In this document: piece by piece, positions 49,993 through 60,334 of the stretch | Position numbering within the stretch: the first letter of the stretch is position 1 | Layout of the letters: each line of letters starts with the position of its first letter | Assembly: GCF_041075285.1 (NCBI RefSeq) | Contig: NZ_CP163512.1 | Coordinates: 930,001-994,000, forward strand | Source: Providencia rettgeri | GTDB taxonomy: Bacteria > Pseudomonadota > Gammaproteobacteria > Enterobacterales > Enterobacteriaceae | Direction of reading: 5' to 3' | DNA length: 64,000 nucleotides | Program-made: the position numbers and the translations under genes | Notes under the pieces: generated by a model | Told to the model about the DNA's origin: nothing | What the model saw: only the letters and a program-made list of their open reading frames with translations | Database searches by the model: none

Positions 49993-51453
49993 CTACTCTA
50001 CATGATCAGTGAGTTGCATACGTTCTGAAGGTGGAGTTGCAGGCTGCCACTCATCACCGAATAATTCAAACTCTTGGCTGGTTTTGATTAATTCAAGATG
50101 CAGCTCCCTATTGGCGAGGTATAACTGCGCTGCAATGTGGTCAGCTAAACGTTCCGCACCTGTATTCGTTCCTGGGATCAAGCCGATTACAGGTCCCATA
50201 CTGAGAGACGCACTTAAATTAAAGCAATAAAGTTGTTTGAGTTTTTCACTGTCAGCATCATTTTTCCCTTGTAATTCAAAATGCGCCCCTAAATAAGGGT
50301 GTGCGGCCAGTTCACTATTTTCCTCATTGACTGGTGCTGTATAAGCATTAGCCCAAGTTTTAATTAATGGAGTGATTTGGTTAAATGCAGGATCTTTGAA
50401 CCAATTAATCCGATACCCTGTCGCGAGGATCAAATAATCTAAAACGAATTGACCGGTTGTTGTCGAGATATGTAATTTTTTGTTTTTTAATTCAATATGC
50501 TTAACTTGGGTATTAAAATTAAAAAATGCATTTGAGTGGCGAGACACCCGTAAAGTACTGCCATGAGGGGCCGGGGTCTTAGCCTTAACCACATAATCCG
50601 CATAATGCCATTTTTGTGCATCTGTAAAGTAGGCATAAGCGTTTGTAAAACCCGGACTTCCTGCCACTTTCCCTCTGTTTACACGAGGCATATCGGTAGC
50701 ACGGATTAAAATTTCAACCGAATTGGCCCCATTTTCTAATGCGGTGGCGGAACTATCCATTGCGCCGGCGCTGTAGCCGACAACACCAATATCTAATCCT
50801 TTGAAACGACTGTAATCAGTGCCTGCATATGAATGTTCCCAATATTGTTGTGGTATGCCATCCATAAAATTTGGGATGTTAGGTTCACTAAATGACCCCA
50901 TTCCAGTTGCTAAAATCACATGTTGTGCAATGTAGTCGATAGTCCCTTCGGCAGTTTTAAAAAATAGCTGATTACCGTTATCTGTTAAATGTATGTCAAT
51001 TAGTTCATATTGATTAAATACTTTGGGGGCCGTTACCGTTTTAAACCACTGCAAGTATTCTCCCCATTGCAGGCGAGGAATTTTGTCTAATGCTTCCCAT
51101 TTCTCATCGCCAAACTGTGCCTTGAACCACGCTTGAAATGTCAGTGAAGGGGAGGCTAAAGCAGGGCCAACAACCTGTTTCGGGGAACGCAAGGTCTCCA
51201 TTAAGGCAGGGGAACGCCAAGGGCCTTCTTCTCCTACAGGCGCTTTTTCAAAAATAATTGCATTGATCCCCCTTAATTTGAGCGCAAATGCAGCTGTTAC
51301 GCCGGACATGCCCGCCCCAATGATGGCAACATCAATATGTCGCTTAGCGGCATCATTATTTGATAATGACCATGATGGGATGGGGATGTTCAGATATTGT
51401 AAATCTTGTGCAATTTGCGCTTCTAAAGCCGCTAAACCAGTGAGTCCATTCAT
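49993..51453 (-). CDS. Flavin-containing monooxygenase-like NAD(P)/FAD oxidoreductase
   Basis: 486 aa. N-terminal FAD-binding GAGMSGVTAAF, a second Rossmann motif GVVGYSAGAMDSSA for NAD(P)H, and FMO-type spacing with YWEHSYAGTDYSRFKG and ATGYRINWF. The frame extends to a TTG at 51483, overlapping the previous gene, but the ATG at 51453 has AAGGAA in the end of that gene and is the better start, leaving a 4-bp gap. Oxygenates an unidentified small molecule; grouping with a MetNIQ importer suggests it acts on the imported compound. Confidence 0.85.
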   Translation of the reverse strand: MNGLTGLAALEAQIAQDLQYLNIPIPSWSLSNNDAAKRHIDVAIIGAGMSGVTAAFALKLRGINAIIFEKAPVGEEGPWRSPALMETLRSPKQVVGPALASPSLTFQAWFKAQFGDEKWEALDKIPRLQWGEYLQWFKTVTAPKVFNQYELIDIHLTDNGNQLFFKTAEGTIDYIAQHVILATGMGSFSEPNIPNFMDGIPQQYWEHSYAGTDYSRFKGLDIGVVGYSAGAMDSSATALENGANSVEILIRATDMPRVNRGKVAGSPGFTNAYAYFTDAQKWHYADYVVKAKTPAPHGSTLRVSRHSNAFFNFNTQVKHIELKNKKLHISTTTGQFVLDYLILATGYRINWFKDPAFNQITPLIKTWANAYTAPVNEENSELAAHPYLGAHFELQGKNDADSEKLKQLYCFNLSASLSMGPVIGLIPGTNTGAERLADHIAAQLYLANRELHLELIKTSQEFELFGDEWQPATPPSERMQLTDHVE

Positions 51454-51457
51454 AACA

Positions 51458-52582
51458 TTATTCCTTATTCTCCAAGAGCTCAAACGGTTCCCCGAGAGAT
51501 AGCATTAAACGGTTTGCCCATGCGAAAAATGCGCTGGACTGAATTAAATCAAGTAACTCAAGTTCTGATAATCCCAATTGACGCAATATTGCAATTTGGG
51601 ATGCGGTGGCTTGAATGGGGGTTGCTGACAATGAAGCCACTAAATCAGTTATCGCTAATAAACGCTCGTCAAAGCCATCTGCAAGTATTTCACCCGCGGG
51701 TGTCGCTAATAGCTTATCGACATCACTACGGCGTTCTTTGGCATACTGGCTAGCTTTACGTGCATGAACAGATGCACAATAAATACAGCCATTTACTTTG
51801 CTAACAACTGCGGCGGCAAATTCACGCTCCCAACGTGGCAATCCACCCGTGGTATAAAAGACACCTCTGTCAATTAATGTTCGAATTTCTAAAATTTTGC
51901 TTTGATAAGCCAGTAGGAGAAAATATTCAGAGTTTAATTGGCCAAATTTTTTTAACACTTGAGCCTCTTCATCACTCAATGTTGTCGCTTTACGGGCTGT
52001 TATCCAAGCTTCCCATCCTAAATTATTTTGTGTAAAGGCTGTTGGCGATGGCTTTCCTTGGCGAGTTAAAGGCTGTTGATCCCATGTGCCAGCGACGATT
52101 TTTGCCGTGTCGAATGTGTCACTCTCTACTGTGTTTAACAGATTAATTCCTTCAACTAAACGTGCTTGGTAGGTCACAAATGTAATTAACTGAGCAAGTA
52201 AAATAATGTCGCTATTTTCCCAACCTTGAGTGACCAATTTCTCGATTAATGAGAAATCGGTATTTTTGGGGGATAACGTTAATATTTGCAAATATTCCGC
52301 AGCGGCTTGTAGGGCAGGCGAAAGATCTTCAGGTTTTAGTAATGACGATTTCTGCCAATAAAAATCGGCTAATTTTGGACTACCAGTTAATTTTGCAACC
52401 TGATGAGCAAAGTTGTAGCGAATATCAACAGGAAATTGCTGTGATGGCACAGAAAAAATTTCATTGTATGCAGCTTGGGTATTTTCAGTTGCGACTAAGC
52501 GTTCTTGACGGCTCAGTGCTAAATCGGAATCTGGTGATAAGCGTGTCAGCACATTAATTAAATCATCATTGAGAATAGTCAT
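51458..52582 (-). CDS. Two-domain AhpD/CMD-family protein (peroxidase-related)
   Basis: About 374 aa. The C-terminal half has the AhpD active site CIYCASVH (Cys266, Cys269, His273), a thiol peroxidase/carboxymuconolactone-decarboxylase-like motif. The N-terminal half (to about 190) resembles a second CMD-like domain without a CxxC. This fits a fusion of the Avi_7170 and Avi_7169 family proteins, which cluster with monooxygenases and ABC importers in other bacteria; the family match is from memory. ATG 52582 is preferred to GTG 52594. Confidence 0.75.
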   Translation of the reverse strand: MTILNDDLINVLTRLSPDSDLALSRQERLVATENTQAAYNEIFSVPSQQFPVDIRYNFAHQVAKLTGSPKLADFYWQKSSLLKPEDLSPALQAAAEYLQILTLSPKNTDFSLIEKLVTQGWENSDIILLAQLITFVTYQARLVEGINLLNTVESDTFDTAKIVAGTWDQQPLTRQGKPSPTAFTQNNLGWEAWITARKATTLSDEEAQVLKKFGQLNSEYFLLLAYQSKILEIRTLIDRGVFYTTGGLPRWEREFAAAVVSKVNGCIYCASVHARKASQYAKERRSDVDKLLATPAGEILADGFDERLLAITDLVASLSATPIQATASQIAILRQLGLSELELLDLIQSSAFFAWANRLMLSLGEPFELLENKE

Positions 52583-52796
52583 AGAGTAACTCACTTTTTT
52601 TAAACGTTTTTTTATCTCCTTTATTACATATCAATCACATCATTTCTCGAACGATCTATTTGTTATATCTATATATCTAAATGGAATTAAAATTGTTTTT
52701 TATATTACAAATGGATTAAGTTATAACTATCTGATCTAATAACAACGAAATTAATATGATTATACTGGCTCAAATATTTTCACAGGGTTGTTAGGT

Positions 52797-53639
52797 ATGT
52801 TAAAACAAAAATTAATTCATCTATCGTTAGTCGCAGTAGCAGTTATTACACTCTCAGCATGTGGTGATAACAATGAAAAGGATAATCCAGATAAAAAACA
52901 GATAACGATAGGTTTTGGAGTTGGGAATTATATCGACCAAGTTGATAAAGGGATCGTCCCTATTCTAGAAAAAAAAGGCTATAAGGTGACTTTGCGTCAA
53001 TTTTCACAAAATAGGCAAATTAACCCTGCATTTGAAGAAGGTTCTATTGATGCATCGGTCAACCAAAGCCGTGCATATATGGAGGCTTATAATAAAAAGA
53101 ATAACATTAATATGGTTGCACTGACTGATTCACCCAGTGCACCACAAAGCTTACGTTCTAAAAAGCACAAATCAATTGATGATGTTAAAGATGGCATGAT
53201 AGTTGCGCTATCCAATGACCCCGTTAATGCCGAACGTGGTGCGAGGATCCTTGAGCAATTAGGCTGGATTAAAATCAAACCGAATGTGAATACACTGAGT
53301 TTTAGTGTTAATGACATTTCACCAGGCAAATACAATTTGGATGTGCGTGAAACGGACGCAGCACAAGGATTAAGATTACTTGATGATGTTGATTTTGTTG
53401 TTGTCAATGGTAATTATGTTGCGAGTGCTGGACAACGCATTGCAGATGGACTGGTTGTGGAAAATTCGCCGTTAGAACATCGTGTTATTGTCACTGTAAT
53501 GCAAAAAGATCTTGATTCTCAATGGGCGAAAGACTTAAAGGAGGCTTTTGAGTCCAAAGAATATGCAGATTATATTCGTTCACAGCCTATTTATGATGGT
53601 TTTATTGAGCCTGAAAGTTGGAGTAAATACGCTAAATAA
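52797..53639 (+). CDS. MetQ/NlpA-family substrate-binding lipoprotein
   Basis: 280 aa. Lipobox LSAC followed by Gly, then a NlpA fold (GFGVGNYIDQVDKGIVPILEKKGYKV, NQSRAYMEAYN, ISPGKYNLDVRETDAAQGLRLLDDVDFVVVNGNYVASAG). Binding partner for the divergent MetNI-like proteins. Differs from housekeeping MetQ by a long charged linker after the lipid anchor (DNNEKDNPDKK). ATG 52797; the frame is open to TTG 52788. Confidence 0.9.
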   Translation: MLKQKLIHLSLVAVAVITLSACGDNNEKDNPDKKQITIGFGVGNYIDQVDKGIVPILEKKGYKVTLRQFSQNRQINPAFEEGSIDASVNQSRAYMEAYNKKNNINMVALTDSPSAPQSLRSKKHKSIDDVKDGMIVALSNDPVNAERGARILEQLGWIKIKPNVNTLSFSVNDISPGKYNLDVRETDAAQGLRLLDDVDFVVVNGNYVASAGQRIADGLVVENSPLEHRVIVTVMQKDLDSQWAKDLKEAFESKEYADYIRSQPIYDGFIEPESWSKYAK

Positions 53640-53848
53640 AATCCTAGTCTAATATTTTATTTAAGTTCTGATTTAGCCACTTATTATTAACTTAATAAGT
53701 GGCTTTTTAAACTAATTTACATGAAATTTATTCTTATTAAACTTCTAGACAACATCATGTTTTTACTGCTATTTAATAGAGAAGCAACACATCAAAAAAT
53801 AAAATCAAACAAACACGTTTACTAAAATCAGCCTGACAGGGGATAAGT

Positions 53849-54586
53849 ATGAGCCATGAACTAATTGATGCATTTAATGTCATAAAAAATAAAAAATGGG
53901 TTGATTTAACACATCGCTTTGACAGTAATTCACCGCACTTTTTTATGTTTGACGCCGCAGAGTTTAAAACTTTATTTGGTTACCCAGAGGGGTTCTTTGC
54001 TCAACAATTTACCTTCCCAGGACAGTATGGTACGCACATTGATGCGCCATGCCATTTTGTGGAAGGGAGACGCTTTTTACATGAATTAGAATTAAAAGAA
54101 CTTGTCCTGCCATTAATCGTGATTGATCAATCGGAACGGGCAAAACAAGATCCAAACTTTGCATTTTCGCAAAGTGATGTTCTCGCTTTTGAAGAGCAGC
54201 ATGGCAAAATTGAAGCTGGAAGTTTTGTCGCCTTAAGGACGGATTGGAGTAAGCGTTGGCCATCACAAGAACTGATGGATAATAAAGATGAAGAAGGCAA
54301 CAACCAAATACCAGGTTGGGGAATCGATGCTTTACAATTTTTATTTGAACAACGCGGTATTAAAGCCGTTGGGCATGAAACATTTGATACTGATGCAGCA
54401 AAAGATTTTCGCAAGAATAATGCGTTACTTGGTGAATACTATGTTTTAGACCAAGATACTTACCAAGTGGAGTTACTCGCAAACTTAGATCAGGTACCAG
54501 CTCGTGGAGCGATTATCTTTAATATTGTTGCCAAACCGAATAATGCGAGTGGGTTTCCCGTGCGCTCTTTTGCCATTTTGCCCTAA
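53849..54586 (+). CDS. Cyclase-family (kynurenine formamidase-like) metal hydrolase
   Basis: 245 aa, PF04199-type fold. The metal motif HxDxPxH is HIDAPCHF (His63, Asp65, His69), and GHETFDTDAA in the second half is typical. Known members hydrolyse N-formylkynurenine, isatin or similar amides; the substrate here is unknown. Convergent with an anion transporter gene across a shared hairpin. AGGGGA upstream of ATG. Confidence 0.85.
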   Translation: MSHELIDAFNVIKNKKWVDLTHRFDSNSPHFFMFDAAEFKTLFGYPEGFFAQQFTFPGQYGTHIDAPCHFVEGRRFLHELELKELVLPLIVIDQSERAKQDPNFAFSQSDVLAFEEQHGKIEAGSFVALRTDWSKRWPSQELMDNKDEEGNNQIPGWGIDALQFLFEQRGIKAVGHETFDTDAAKDFRKNNALLGEYYVLDQDTYQVELLANLDQVPARGAIIFNIVAKPNNASGFPVRSFAILP

Positions 54587-54603
54587 CACATTGAAATAAG
54601 TCT

Positions 54604-54632
54604 TACCAGCCACTCACTCGATGTGGCTGGTA
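54604..54632. terminator. Hairpin between convergent cyclase and transporter genes
   Basis: Perfect 10-bp stem TACCAGCCAC / GTGGCTGGTA; likely a shared terminator, T runs weak. Confidence 0.6.
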
Positions 54633-54649
54633 ATAAGCAACTATTATTC

Positions 54650-55882
54650 TTATAGCACTAGGGCTATCCATATCGCCGCTAATATCATGCATAGTGTGGC
54701 GACGACACCACCTGATTTTGCAAACTCACTGAACGATATTTTTACGCCATAAGCAGCGGCTTGTTCAACGACAATGATGCCTGCAAGGCTACCAAACACT
54801 AATAAATTACTCGAAAATCCTGAACCAAGCACTAATGCTGCCCCAAGGGGATCCGCATTTCCGTCTGGAGTTAAAAAAGGAACAAGGAGCATCACGGAAG
54901 GGTTATTTCCTACAATGGTACTGAGTACCCCTGTTACTAAAAATAATGCTAATGGATTATTTAAATCGACGCCATAAGTACGTAAGTCATTGAGTAGTTG
55001 CTGAGGAATACCTGTTGAAGCAAACGCCGCATTGACGACAAATAATCCCATAATTAAGAGCAATAAATTACCGTCAACTAATTTTAGCATGTCACTTGAT
55101 GCAATTGAGCGGTTTAATAATAAGAACCCAGCAGCAGTAAGGGCAATTAATTCCCTTGGAATATCACTCGCAATAAATGCAACAATAACGGCAAAAGTAA
55201 TAACACCTGCCTTGGTCGTTTCCCATACATTAAGTGTTTCTTGCGGTGTTGGTGTTGTTGTTTGCATTTCTTCCTTAGCAATATACCAACGGTGGCGGTA
55301 CAGCCAAACTAAAACTAACCACGTTATGGGTAATGAAAGTAAAGCCGGGATCGCTGAAGCCTCGAGTAAACCCACAAAGGAGATATCGAGTCCTTGAGCG
55401 GCGATCATATTTTGTGGGCTACCAATTAATGAGCCAGCAGCGCCGTTATTTGCTGCAAAGCAAAAACCTAATAAGAATGGGATAGGGTTTAAACCGCGAG
55501 ATAAGCTAATAGAAACCAATAACGGTGTCATCGCAACCACAACGACATCGTTTGTTAACAAGGCAGAAAGAATGCCGCCAACACCGATTAATACAGCTAA
55601 AAGAGTTGGAGGGGAAACCTTTAACATGGCAACTCGGTTGGCCGTCCAGCTATAAAAGCCAGACACAACAAATGATGCAGACACCACCATTAAACCAAAT
55701 AGCATCCCAATAGTTCGGTAATCGATGGCATCCCAAGCATGTGGTGGCGTAATACTATCTATTGCCATCATGGCTAACGCGCCAATAACTGCTGCACCTG
55801 TTCTATCGACTTTAAACCCGGGGAGTTTGCCAAAGCCCATGGCAACGTAAACCAAAAGAAAAACAATAATGGTTAATGTCAT
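54650..55882 (-). CDS. Ion transporter superfamily (ArsB/CitMHS/SLC13-like) permease
   Basis: About 410 aa, 10-12 TM helices. Two related halves with LTNDVVVVAMTPLL and VGNNPSVMLLVPFL, the paired asparagine-containing re-entrant signature of the ion transporter superfamily. Could export arsenite or carry a di/tricarboxylate or Na+; not decidable. No ars or citrate genes adjoin. Start ATG 55882 or GTG 55891; neither has a good SD. Confidence 0.8.
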   Translation of the reverse strand: MTLTIIVFLLVYVAMGFGKLPGFKVDRTGAAVIGALAMMAIDSITPPHAWDAIDYRTIGMLFGLMVVSASFVVSGFYSWTANRVAMLKVSPPTLLAVLIGVGGILSALLTNDVVVVAMTPLLVSISLSRGLNPIPFLLGFCFAANNGAAGSLIGSPQNMIAAQGLDISFVGLLEASAIPALLSLPITWLVLVWLYRHRWYIAKEEMQTTTPTPQETLNVWETTKAGVITFAVIVAFIASDIPRELIALTAAGFLLLNRSIASSDMLKLVDGNLLLLIMGLFVVNAAFASTGIPQQLLNDLRTYGVDLNNPLALFLVTGVLSTIVGNNPSVMLLVPFLTPDGNADPLGAALVLGSGFSSNLLVFGSLAGIIVVEQAAAYGVKISFSEFAKSGGVVATLCMILAAIWIALVL

Positions 55883-56217
55883 TGTATTCACATTTTAACT
55901 AAGAAATTTAATGATAATTTATCGGTGAATTTCTTCTGGATCAAGGTTAGATATCCTTTTAATAATAATAAGTTGCATTAAATCCTATTCATGATTATCG
56001 AAAAAAGATAGAAAATGGAAAAGAGGATTACCAGCCTTTTGAGCTTTCAATCTAAGGTCCATTTTATCGATAAGTGATAAGTGAAAGTTAATTACAAAAT
56101 AAAACAAAATGGTAATAGAAAGGTTAATTTCGTTTTTGGAAATGTTGAAAGACCCAAAGCAATGAAAATAATTCGTGATCATTATCTCTATTTTGGAAAT
56201 TAGTTCACTAAATTATA
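55883..56217. other. AT-rich gap upstream of mtl control region
   Basis: No convincing gene. Contains a further CRP-like half site, CGTGA-N6-TCTCT, at 56174-56189. Confidence 0.4.
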
Positions 56218-56233
56218 AGTGATTTATGTCACG
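56218..56233. promoter_or_regulatory. CRP site 1, mtl operon
   Basis: A-GTGA-TTTATG-TCAC-G, a symmetric CRP core with both GTGA and TCAC intact. Confidence 0.65.
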
Positions 56234-56289
56234 TTTTTTTGCTTTATTGCTCAACAATTGAACGTTGTAATAAAGTTACAACTTATATT

Positions 56290-56305
56290 TGTGATCATGC
56301 TCAAT
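56290..56305. promoter_or_regulatory. CRP site 2, mtl operon
   Basis: TGTGA-TCATGC-TCAAT; left half perfect, right half two mismatches from TCACA. Confidence 0.45.
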
Positions 56306-56333
56306 ATTTATATGGGGTGGTATAGGGGGTTTA

Positions 56334-56349
56334 AGTGATGTTTGTCACA
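56334..56349. promoter_or_regulatory. CRP site 3, mtl operon
   Basis: A-GTGA-TGTTTG-TCACA, one mismatch from the full consensus, 122 bp before mtlA. Several CRP sites in a row are also known at E. coli mtlA. Confidence 0.7.
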
Positions 56350-56412
56350 TAAAACCCGCGTGGTACGCATCCGCCAAAGGTCATGCTAGAGTGAAAGCGT
56401 CGAAAGATCCAC

Positions 56413-56436
56413 TAACGTTATTTGGCGATAACGTTA
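56413..56436. promoter_or_regulatory. Dyad in the mtlA leader
   Basis: TAACGTTAT (56413-56421) and ATAACGTTA (56428-56436), a perfect inverted repeat with a 6-bp spacer about 35 bp before mtlA. Operator-like. A second pair, CGTGGTACG (56359-56367) and CGTACCACG (56452-56460), flanks it. Confidence 0.5.
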
Positions 56437-56470
56437 CAACCTTATTGTTCTCGTACCACGGGGTTCTATC

Positions 56471-58420
56471 ATGGTAACATCAAATATCAAATTAAAGGTA
56501 CAGAATTTTGGGCGTTTCCTCAGTAATATGGTTATGCCTAATATCGGTGCTTTCATTGCGTGGGGGTTAATTACCGCGCTCTTTATTCCTACAGGCTGGT
56601 GGCCAAATGCAACATTGGCCCAACTTGTTGGCCCAATGATCACGTATTTATTACCACTACTAATCGGTTATACCGGTGGACGCCTTGTTGGTGGTGAGCG
56701 TGGGGGAATTGTTGGGGCAATCACAACCATGGGCGTGATTGTCGGTGCTGATATGCCAATGTTCATGGGGGCTATGATTGCTGGCCCATTAGGCGGTTTC
56801 GCGATTAAACGCTTTGACCGTTGGATTGATGGGAAAGTGAAAACGGGCTTTGAAATGCTCGTCAATAACTTTTCATCGGGTATTATTGGCATGCTATTGG
56901 CGATACTGGCTTATCTTGCTATTGGCCCACTTGTTGCTGGCTTGTCTAAAGTGTTAGCGGCTGGCGTAAATGTGATGGTGGAAAATAATTTACTGCCGCT
57001 GACCTCAATCTTTGTTGAGCCTGCAAAAATACTTTTTCTCAATAACGCGATCAACCATGGGATTTTTTCCCCATTAGGTATTCAGCAAGCCACTGAAACA
57101 GGTGCATCTATTTTCTTCTTGATTGAAGCGAACCCGGGACCGGGACTTGGTGTGTTACTTGCGTACATGTTTTTTGGTAAAGGTAATGCAAAACAATCCG
57201 CACCAGGCGCTGCAATTATTCACTTTTTCGGTGGGATCCACGAAATTTACTTCCCATATGTCTTAATGAATCCACGTTTGATCCTTGCTGTTATTCTTGG
57301 TGGGATGACAGGGGTATTTGTGATGAACCTATTTCATGCAGGTTTAGTTTCACCTGCCTCACCGGGCTCTATTTTTGCCGTGTTACTGATGACGCCAAAA
57401 TCTTCACTAGTTGGTGTTATTTTATCAGTGACGAGCGCAACGCTTGTTTCATTCTTTGTTTCTGCGATTTTAATAAAAAGAACTCGCGTAGGTGATGATG
57501 ATGAATTAGATAATGCGACGAAAAAAATGCGTGAAATGAAAACGCAATCTAAATCATCAGATAAAGCAACGGTTAATAACCATTCAACCGTTAACCTTGC
57601 AAGTGTGCGTAATATTATTGTTGCCTGTGATGCTGGTATGGGTTCAAGCGCCATGGGAGCAGGGGTATTAGCAAAAAAAGTGCGTGATGCAGGGTTGCTT
57701 GATGTTAATGTCACTAATATGGCAATCAATGATCTTCCTGCTGATGTCGATATTGTGATAACCCATAGAGATCTTACTGAAAGAGCAAAAACATTTGCGC
57801 CGAATGCAATGCATATTTCTTTAGCAAATTTCTTAGATGCTCAAACGTATAATGATCTTGTGACAAATCTAATTGCAAAAAAACATCCTATTGCCGCAAA
57901 TGATGGACGCTTAATTAAACAAACTATCGTTGCTGCAAATGATGAAACTTTTGATGTTGAAGATAAAGATGAAGCATTATTTACACTCAGTGCAAAACAC
58001 ATTTATTTAAACTTATCGGCCGAGAATAAAATACAAGCGATTCAATTTGCGGGACAAAAATTAGTCGAAGGTGGCTATGTTGAGCCTGATTATATTGACG
58101 CGATGTTAGCAAGAGAAAGCTTAACTTCAACTTATCTTGGCGAATCTATTGCAGTTCCTCATGGAACTATTGAAGCAAAAGATCGTGTTTTAAAAACAGG
58201 CATTGTTATTTGCCAATATCCTGATGGCGTTCAATTTGGCGATGAACCGGATGAAATTGCGCGTCTCGTTATTGGTATTGCAGCACAAAATAATGAGCAT
58301 ATTGAAGTTATTACGCGGATAACCTCAGCACTAGATGAAGATGGGGTGATCGAAAGACTGTGTAATACCCAAAATATTCAAGAAGTGCTCGAAATTTTAG
58401 CATCACAAAGTGCAGCGTGA
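56471..58420 (+). CDS. mtlA: PTS mannitol-specific EIICBA
   Basis: 649 aa (E. coli 637). Imports mannitol and phosphorylates it to mannitol 1-phosphate. EIIC membrane domain (about 1-335; [26 protein letters not shown]), EIIB with Cys386 in [20 protein letters not shown] (about 500-649) with His564 in [21 protein letters not shown]. Phosphate arrives from HPr and EI encoded at 31918-34053. First gene of mtlADR; strong CRP control region upstream. Confidence 0.97.
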   Translation: MVTSNIKLKVQNFGRFLSNMVMPNIGAFIAWGLITALFIPTGWWPNATLAQLVGPMITYLLPLLIGYTGGRLVGGERGGIVGAITTMGVIVGADMPMFMGAMIAGPLGGFAIKRFDRWIDGKVKTGFEMLVNNFSSGIIGMLLAILAYLAIGPLVAGLSKVLAAGVNVMVENNLLPLTSIFVEPAKILFLNNAINHGIFSPLGIQQATETGASIFFLIEANPGPGLGVLLAYMFFGKGNAKQSAPGAAIIHFFGGIHEIYFPYVLMNPRLILAVILGGMTGVFVMNLFHAGLVSPASPGSIFAVLLMTPKSSLVGVILSVTSATLVSFFVSAILIKRTRVGDDDELDNATKKMREMKTQSKSSDKATVNNHSTVNLASVRNIIVACDAGMGSSAMGAGVLAKKVRDAGLLDVNVTNMAINDLPADVDIVITHRDLTERAKTFAPNAMHISLANFLDAQTYNDLVTNLIAKKHPIAANDGRLIKQTIVAANDETFDVEDKDEALFTLSAKHIYLNLSAENKIQAIQFAGQKLVEGGYVEPDYIDAMLARESLTSTYLGESIAVPHGTIEAKDRVLKTGIVICQYPDGVQFGDEPDEIARLVIGIAAQNNEHIEVITRITSALDEDGVIERLCNTQNIQEVLEILASQSAA

Positions 58421-58431
58421 GGATAATAACA

Positions 58432-59592
58432 ATGAAAGTCATTCATTTTGGTGCAGGTAATATTGGTCGGGGCTTTATTGGTAAATTACTCGCCGATGCG
58501 AATTCGCAACTGACATTTACAGATGTTAATCAGCCACTAATTGATCAACTAGAGCACCAGCAGTCTTACCAAGTTCATATAGTGGGTCAAGAAAATCGTA
58601 TTGAAAAAGTGCAGCATGTGCATGCAATTAATACGAATGATCCAAAAACGATTGAATATATCGCGACAGCAGATATGGTCACTACTGCGGTAGGTCCACA
58701 AGTTCTTGAAAAGATAGCGGCTACGTTAGCGCAGGGTATTGTTCTGAGGAATAAATTAAATAACCAAAGAGCACTGAACATTATTGCATGTGAAAATATG
58801 GTGAGGGGAACAAGCCAATTAAAACGTCATATTTTCAGTCTATTACCCCAAGAAATACATCAATGGGTTGAGCAGCATATTGGTTTTGTTGACTCTGCGG
58901 TTGATCGTATTGTGCCTCCAATGGATGCAGCTAATGACGATCCTCTTGCTGTAACCGTTGAATCATTTAGTGAGTGGATTGTCGACCAAACACAATTTAT
59001 TGGCAATATTCCGACAATTGATGGGATGGAGTTGACGGATAATTTAATGGCATTTGTTGAGCGTAAACTATTTACGTTAAACACAGGTCATGCCATTACG
59101 GCTTATTTAGGTCAACGATATGGTCACCAAACAATCAGTGATGCCATTAATGACCCAAAAATTCACGCTATTGTCAAATGTGCGATGGAAGAAAGTGGAC
59201 AAGTTTTAGTTCAACGGTATGGATTTAATGCAGATCAGCATCAGCAATATATTGAAAAAATATTAAACCGTTTTGCTAACCCTTATTTAAAGGATGATGT
59301 CAGCAGAGTAGGACGTCAACCTATCCGCAAACTCAGCCCAGAAGATAGACTTATTAAACCGTTATTAGGGACATTTGAGTATCAATTGCCTAATGATAAT
59401 CTGATTATTGGTATTGCTGCGGCTCTTCACTTTAGATGTTCTAGTGACCCTCAAGCAATTGAGATGGCTGAACTGATTAAAGAAAATGGTATCTATCAAA
59501 CCATAATTGAGTTGTGTGGTTTACAACAATACCCTCATATTGTCGATAAAATTTGTGCGCAATATGAGTTATTGAAGTTAAGTAACAAGTAA
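58432..59592 (+). CDS. mtlD: Mannitol-1-phosphate 5-dehydrogenase
   Basis: 386 aa. Oxidises mannitol 1-phosphate to fructose 6-phosphate with NAD. N-terminal [13 protein letters not shown], active-site [16 protein letters not shown], and [22 protein letters not shown] 58432 behind AGGA, 11 bp after the mtlA stop; an upstream GTG at 58417 is less likely. Confidence 0.97.
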   Translation: MKVIHFGAGNIGRGFIGKLLADANSQLTFTDVNQPLIDQLEHQQSYQVHIVGQENRIEKVQHVHAINTNDPKTIEYIATADMVTTAVGPQVLEKIAATLAQGIVLRNKLNNQRALNIIACENMVRGTSQLKRHIFSLLPQEIHQWVEQHIGFVDSAVDRIVPPMDAANDDPLAVTVESFSEWIVDQTQFIGNIPTIDGMELTDNLMAFVERKLFTLNTGHAITAYLGQRYGHQTISDAINDPKIHAIVKCAMEESGQVLVQRYGFNADQHQQYIEKILNRFANPYLKDDVSRVGRQPIRKLSPEDRLIKPLLGTFEYQLPNDNLIIGIAAALHFRCSSDPQAIEMAELIKENGIYQTIIELCGLQQYPHIVDKICAQYELLKLSNK

Positions 59593-59691
59593 TATTACGA
59601 GTCATAGGTTAATTACTGGGGTTCAATCACTTTATGGTTATTAGCAAACAAATAGTATGCGGATGGCCATAAAGTGGCAAAAGAAATTATT

Positions 59692-60222
59692 ATGGAATAT
59701 AAACAAGACATTGAAAATCAAATTCTTGAACGGTTAAATCAACGCCCAGAGGTACATTTATTTGTTCAAGAGGTTATTGCGTTAATTTCGCAAGCTATTG
59801 ATAAGTTAATGTTAAAGGTCTTTAGAAAGGATGACTATGCTGTAAAATATGCAGTTGAACCTCTTTTAACTGGGAATGGTCCATTAGGCGAGTTATCCGT
59901 TCGGTTAAAATTGTTATTTGCGTTAGGAGCAATTACGCGTGAAACCTATGAGGATATTGAATTATTCCTCGCCTTAAATGAATCCTTATCTCAGCAAGCG
60001 TTAAAGTTAAATTATATCGATGATGAAATTATCGGCAGTATTAAAATGTTGCACTGTATGGGGCCATTACCCGAAATGATGCGTTTTGATCAACCTGAAG
60101 ATATGGTTGACAAACAATTGATAGAGCTACAAAAGCAGCGTTATCAACAAATGGTAAAATCGTCATTAGTGTTATCTGTTACAGATTTAATTGCTCAAAT
60201 ATTAGAAACGGACGTTTTTTAA
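59692..60222 (+). CDS. mtlR: Mannitol operon repressor MtlR
   Basis: 176 aa. Represses mtl in E. coli; it has no classical DNA-binding domain and has been found to bind HPr. Matches around MLKVFRKDDYAVKYAVEPLL and GPLGELSVRLKLLFALGAI. N-terminus is shorter than in E. coli. The start is uncertain: ATG 59692 aligns with an internal Met of E. coli MtlR; GTG 59674 has a GGATG upstream and would add six residues. Third gene of mtlADR, 100 bp after mtlD. Confidence 0.93.
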   Translation: MEYKQDIENQILERLNQRPEVHLFVQEVIALISQAIDKLMLKVFRKDDYAVKYAVEPLLTGNGPLGELSVRLKLLFALGAITRETYEDIELFLALNESLSQQALKLNYIDDEIIGSIKMLHCMGPLPEMMRFDQPEDMVDKQLIELQKQRYQQMVKSSLVLSVTDLIAQILETDVF

Positions 60223-60334
60223 TTGACCATAGCATTTATTTCTTATCGCTTAATAAATTTAACTTGCCTATTTACTTTACCTAAAAATATGCTTTAAATA
60301 CAATTCATTATAATCAAAATTAATATGGTTGAAT

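Noticed and set aside
51454..51483. Overlap of monooxygenase and AhpD-like genes
   Set aside because: It depends on a TTG start; the ATG at 51453 with AAGGAA upstream gives a normal 4-bp gap.
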